From the NCBI GenBank assembly GCA_937889705.1, contig CALBYO010000050.1, positions 1 to 7,691 of the forward strand: DNA of 7,691 nt. The letters are read 5' to 3'. The notes under the pieces were generated by a model. The model was not told where the DNA came from and ran no database searches. It worked only from the letters and a program-made list of their open reading frames with translations. Below, one piece after another: positions 5,816 to 7,691 of the stretch. Source of the stretch: an uncultured Bacillota bacterium. Its GTDB lineage: Bacteria; Bacillota; Clostridia; Christensenellales; UBA1242. The stretch's first letter is position 1. Each line of letters starts with the position of its first letter. The translations under genes were made by a program, and so were the position numbers.

Positions 5816-6313
5816 TTAAATAAGCAATATCGCAACTAAAATTCCAAACATCAACCCTAGTTTTATGTATAGCGAACTATACTTTTTGTTTTCGCTTTCT
5901 GCCGATGTGCACATACTTTCAAACTTCTGCTTAAAATGCTCAATTTCCAAAATTTGGTTTTCGGCATCATATCTTCCTAAGCTCTTAAAAAACAAAAAAA
6001 TTGTTTGTTTTTCATCGTCTGATAAAAAGTTGTTTTTCTTAAATAATTGCTCAGTAGCTAAAACTTTTGCATCGCTGTTCAGATAGTTCAAATAGCCGTT
6101 TAGAACGCTTTTAAAATCGCTACTATAACTATTAATTGAACTTTTAATAATCTCTTTTAAGTTGTTTTTTGCAAAGTTTATTTCAACAATCAACTTGTTT
6201 GAAAATGAGTGACAATCGCGAAAAATTTTAAGCCTTTTTCGATAATATGAAGAAAGCCCATAACCTATGTAGGTGCAACAAGTGATAATTAAACACAGCA
6301 GCAAAATTTTCAA
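5816..6313 (-). CDS. spoIIIAB: Stage III sporulation protein AB
   Basis: Membrane-associated partner of the SpoIIIAA ATPase, with a helical core resembling the GspF-type domain of type II secretion systems. The 165-residue product has an N-terminal membrane segment (1-20), a long helical domain (25-145) that includes the family-typical FKSLGRYDAENQ (109-120), and a C-terminal hydrophobic helix (149-165, YIKLGLMFGILVAILLI). Length is usual (B. subtilis about 171). The start is TTG at 6313, with GGGAG 6 nt upstream and the N-terminal helix beginning at once; no better start is visible. It follows spoIIIAA by 14 nt. Sequence conservation is lower than for its neighbours, but position and topology make the call secure. 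Confidence 0.93.
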   Translation of the reverse strand: MKILLLCLIITCCTYIGYGLSSYYRKRLKIFRDCHSFSNKLIVEINFAKNNLKEIIKSSINSYSSDFKSVLNGYLNYLNSDAKVLATEQLFKKNNFLSDDEKQTIFLFFKSLGRYDAENQILEIEHFKQKFESMCTSAESENKKYSSLYIKLGLMFGILVAILLI

Positions 6314-6319
6314 TTTTTT

Positions 6320-6324
6320 CTCCC
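6320..6324 (-). promoter_or_regulatory. Ribosome binding site supporting the TTG start of spoIIIAB
   Basis: GGGAG lies 6 nt before the TTG at 6313-6311. It is weaker than the AAAGGAG sites before the other spoIIIA genes. Confidence 0.6.
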
Positions 6325-6327
6325 AAT

Positions 6328-7239
6328 TTATAAAATTCGCTCTAAATTTTCATCAAAAATACCTTCGTAAGTTCCTGGGCCTTCACGCGTCGATAGGACA
6401 ATAAATCTTGTAAAGAATTTATCTTTTAAAAGCCTTTCAAAATCAGGCTTTTTCTTTAAATCTGATAGGCTCGCAGCGTGGATTGACGCCATAACATTAA
6501 CGCCACAATTTCCAGCGTGATAAATGGCATCAATATCTTCTTTTGAACCGATTTCGTCTGTCAAAATCAAGTTCGGACTAAGTGCACGAATACCAAAGTT
6601 AATTCCAAGCGGTTTTGGCATAAAAGACAAAACATCGCAGAAATTGGACTCTATCAAACTTTCGCCCTTTTCGTTTATATTTGCAATCTCTCCGCGCTCG
6701 TCCAAGACAAGCACATTTGCTGAAAAATTACGTTGAGAAAGTTGACTTACAAAGTCTTTTAAAAATGTAGTTTTACCTGCGCCTGGTGGCGAAATTATAA
6801 GCGTATTATTAAGCCTTCGATTTTCCACAATGTGTTTAAACGCCAATAGCGAGCAATCTTTCACAAGGTGCGGAACTCTTATGTTCAAAGAAACAAAATT
6901 TTTGATTGTTTTAAGTTTATCATTTTCAAAAACCGCAGTCCCACCAAGTCCAATTCTGTATCCCCCACCAACTGTTAGAAATCCGTTTTTTATTTGTTCA
7001 TTGACGGCATAAATTGAACATTCGCTCGCCCTAAAAACAATTTCTTCAAGGCTCTCCTTATCACAAATCAATGCATCTTGAAGATTGGTAGAAATTCCGT
7101 TTTCGCTTAAAAAGTATGCCATTCCACCGAGATAAACTATGACAGGTTTAAAAGCCCTGAACCTAATCTCGTTGAGTTGTTTGAAATTGATTTTGTTGAG
7201 TGCATTTAAAAATGGCTGTGGGATAAATTTCTCAAACAT
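6328..7239 (-). CDS. spoIIIAA: Stage III sporulation protein AA, secretion-type ATPase
   Basis: ATPase of the SpoIIIA complex, related to the AAA+/VirB11-type secretion ATPases; it works on the mother-cell side and is needed for late forespore gene expression. The 303-residue protein has an N-terminal domain (1-125, LNEIRFRAFKPVIVYLGG at 22-39, SIYAVNEQIKNGFLTVGGGY at 75-94), Walker A PPGAGKTT (151-158), VLVLDERGEIA (176-186), the Walker B-like NLILTDEIGS (223-232) and the NVMASIHA sensor region (248-255). All catalytic motifs are intact and length is normal. A frame from ATG 7257 would add six residues, but AAAGGGGAG lies 4 nt before the ATG at 7239, inside that extension, so I chose 7239. 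It is the first gene of the operon, just 39 nt after the upstream transporter's terminator. Confidence 0.96.
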   Translation of the reverse strand: MFEKFIPQPFLNALNKINFKQLNEIRFRAFKPVIVYLGGMAYFLSENGISTNLQDALICDKESLEEIVFRASECSIYAVNEQIKNGFLTVGGGYRIGLGGTAVFENDKLKTIKNFVSLNIRVPHLVKDCSLLAFKHIVENRRLNNTLIISPPGAGKTTFLKDFVSQLSQRNFSANVLVLDERGEIANINEKGESLIESNFCDVLSFMPKPLGINFGIRALSPNLILTDEIGSKEDIDAIYHAGNCGVNVMASIHAASLSDLKKKPDFERLLKDKFFTRFIVLSTREGPGTYEGIFDENLERIL

Positions 7240-7243
7240 AGTT

Positions 7244-7252
7244 CTCCCCTTT
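7244..7252 (-). promoter_or_regulatory. Ribosome binding site deciding the spoIIIAA start
   Basis: AAAGGGGAG ends 4 nt before the ATG at 7239-7237. An upstream in-frame ATG at 7257 has only AT-rich sequence before it, and its codons 3-5 would be made of this site. Confidence 0.8.
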
Positions 7253-7278
7253 GCCATAATATATTGAGTGCAGACAAT

Positions 7279-7307
7279 AAAAAATCGCGCGAAATTCCAC
7301 GCAATTT
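7279..7307 (-). terminator. Intrinsic terminator of the upstream transporter gene
   Basis: On the minus strand AAATTGCGTG, loop GAATTT and CGCGCGATTT form a 10-bp stem with two G-U pairs, and the 3' arm runs into six T in a row. It begins 23 nt after the stop codon of the MFS gene, which it should terminate, and so separates that gene from spoIIIA. In the plus direction no T-run follows. Confidence 0.75.
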
Positions 7308-7330
7308 GTAATTAAATAAAAGATAAAAAA

Positions 7331-7691
7331 TTAAACTTTTTTATAGAAATAAATCGACAACACAAGCGACAGAGCAACACCAAAAATAACAAGATATCCA
7401 AGTCCAAGTTGAACGCTTGCAGGCTGAACAGGATAGGAAGAATTAAATTTTATCGCGTCCAAAACAATACCAATCAAAAACAAAGAAAACGCGTTTGCAA
7501 TCTTGTTTGAGAGCGTCATAATGCCCGAATAAGTGGCTGTTTTGTCCTTGCCAATAAGTTCTTTATCAGATGCCAAAATATCACTAAATATGGATATCGG
7601 AAGCGTATACAAAACGCCTGTTCCAAACCCCGCAAATGCAATCAATGGCAGAGTTATAAAAAACAATAATGTTGTTGAAAACATATCCCTT
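7331..7691 (-). CDS. MFS transporter, MFS_2/GPH (MelB-like) family, C-terminal part only
   Basis: The end of a cation-coupled sugar-type transporter of the glycoside-pentoside-hexuronide family; substrate unknown. The frame is open to the window edge, giving 119 residues and no real start (a Met at 7684 is internal). Three membrane helices are visible: LLFFITLPLIAFAGFGTGVL, then LSNKIANAFSLFLIGIVLDA, then LGYLVIFGVALSLVLSIYFY. Between the first two lies the loop ISIFSDILASDKELIGKDKT followed by ATYSGIMT, a pattern typical of this family (acidic loop, GK-K-T, then helix XI). The tail ends FYKKV. It is followed by its own terminator and is probably not functionally linked to spoIIIA. In B. subtilis efp lies upstream of spoIIIA instead. 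Confidence 0.8.
   Translation of the reverse strand, partial: RDMFSTTLLFFITLPLIAFAGFGTGVLYTLPISIFSDILASDKELIGKDKTATYSGIMTLSNKIANAFSLFLIGIVLDAIKFNSSYPVQPASVQLGLGYLVIFGVALSLVLSIYFYKKV

Noticed and set aside
7263..7270. CACTCAAT as a sigma-E -10 element for spoIIIA
   Set aside because: It matches 6 of 8 positions, but no -35 partner lies at the right distance, so I do not list it as a promoter.

Overview
The window is AT-rich bacterial DNA with every recognisable gene on the minus strand, so transcription runs from position 7691 towards 1. Its core is a complete eight-gene spoIIIA operon (spoIIIAA to spoIIIAH, 7239 to 2359), found only in endospore-forming Firmicutes. With strong AAAGGAG-type ribosome binding sites, several TTG starts and the order spoIIIAH-asp23-nusB-xseA-xseB, this points to a low-GC Clostridia-like sporeformer. 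The sequence alone does not fix genus or family.

Layout in transcription order. (1) 7691-7331: C-terminal end of an MFS_2/GPH (MelB-type) transporter, cut by the window edge and closed by an intrinsic terminator at 7307-7279. (2) 7239-2359: spoIIIAA, AB, AC, AD, AE, AF, AG and AH, with junctions of 18 nt or less and one 4-nt overlap. (3) 2358-2259: a 100-nt intergenic region with a good housekeeping-type promoter (TTGCTT, 17 nt, TAAAAT) and an 11-bp perfect stem-loop just after the predicted transcription start. (4) 2258-47: asp23-family gene, nusB, xseA and xseB. (5) 46-1: no supported feature.

The SpoIIIA proteins build the channel in the outer forespore membrane that joins mother cell and forespore during engulfment. 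SpoIIIAA is the secretion-type ATPase, SpoIIIAB to AF are membrane or platform parts, and SpoIIIAG and AH are ring-forming proteins. The downstream cluster is vegetative housekeeping: an Asp23/YqhY envelope-associated protein, antitermination factor NusB and both subunits of exonuclease VII. Compared with Bacillus subtilis, the accB-accC pair and folD are missing and an unrelated transporter replaces efp upstream.

Five start codons were moved inward from the longest reading frame because a strong Shine-Dalgarno sequence sits before an internal ATG (spoIIIAA, spoIIIAG, asp23, xseA, xseB). spoIIIAB and spoIIIAD appear to use TTG. I found no RNA gene, mobile element, CRISPR array or wholly unknown gene. 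The observations most worth a second look are the promoter and 5' stem-loop before asp23, a LexA-box-like palindrome between xseA and xseB, the lack of a clear sigma-E promoter in the very short spoIIIA leader, and the Thr/Ser-rich linkers in SpoIIIAG and AH.
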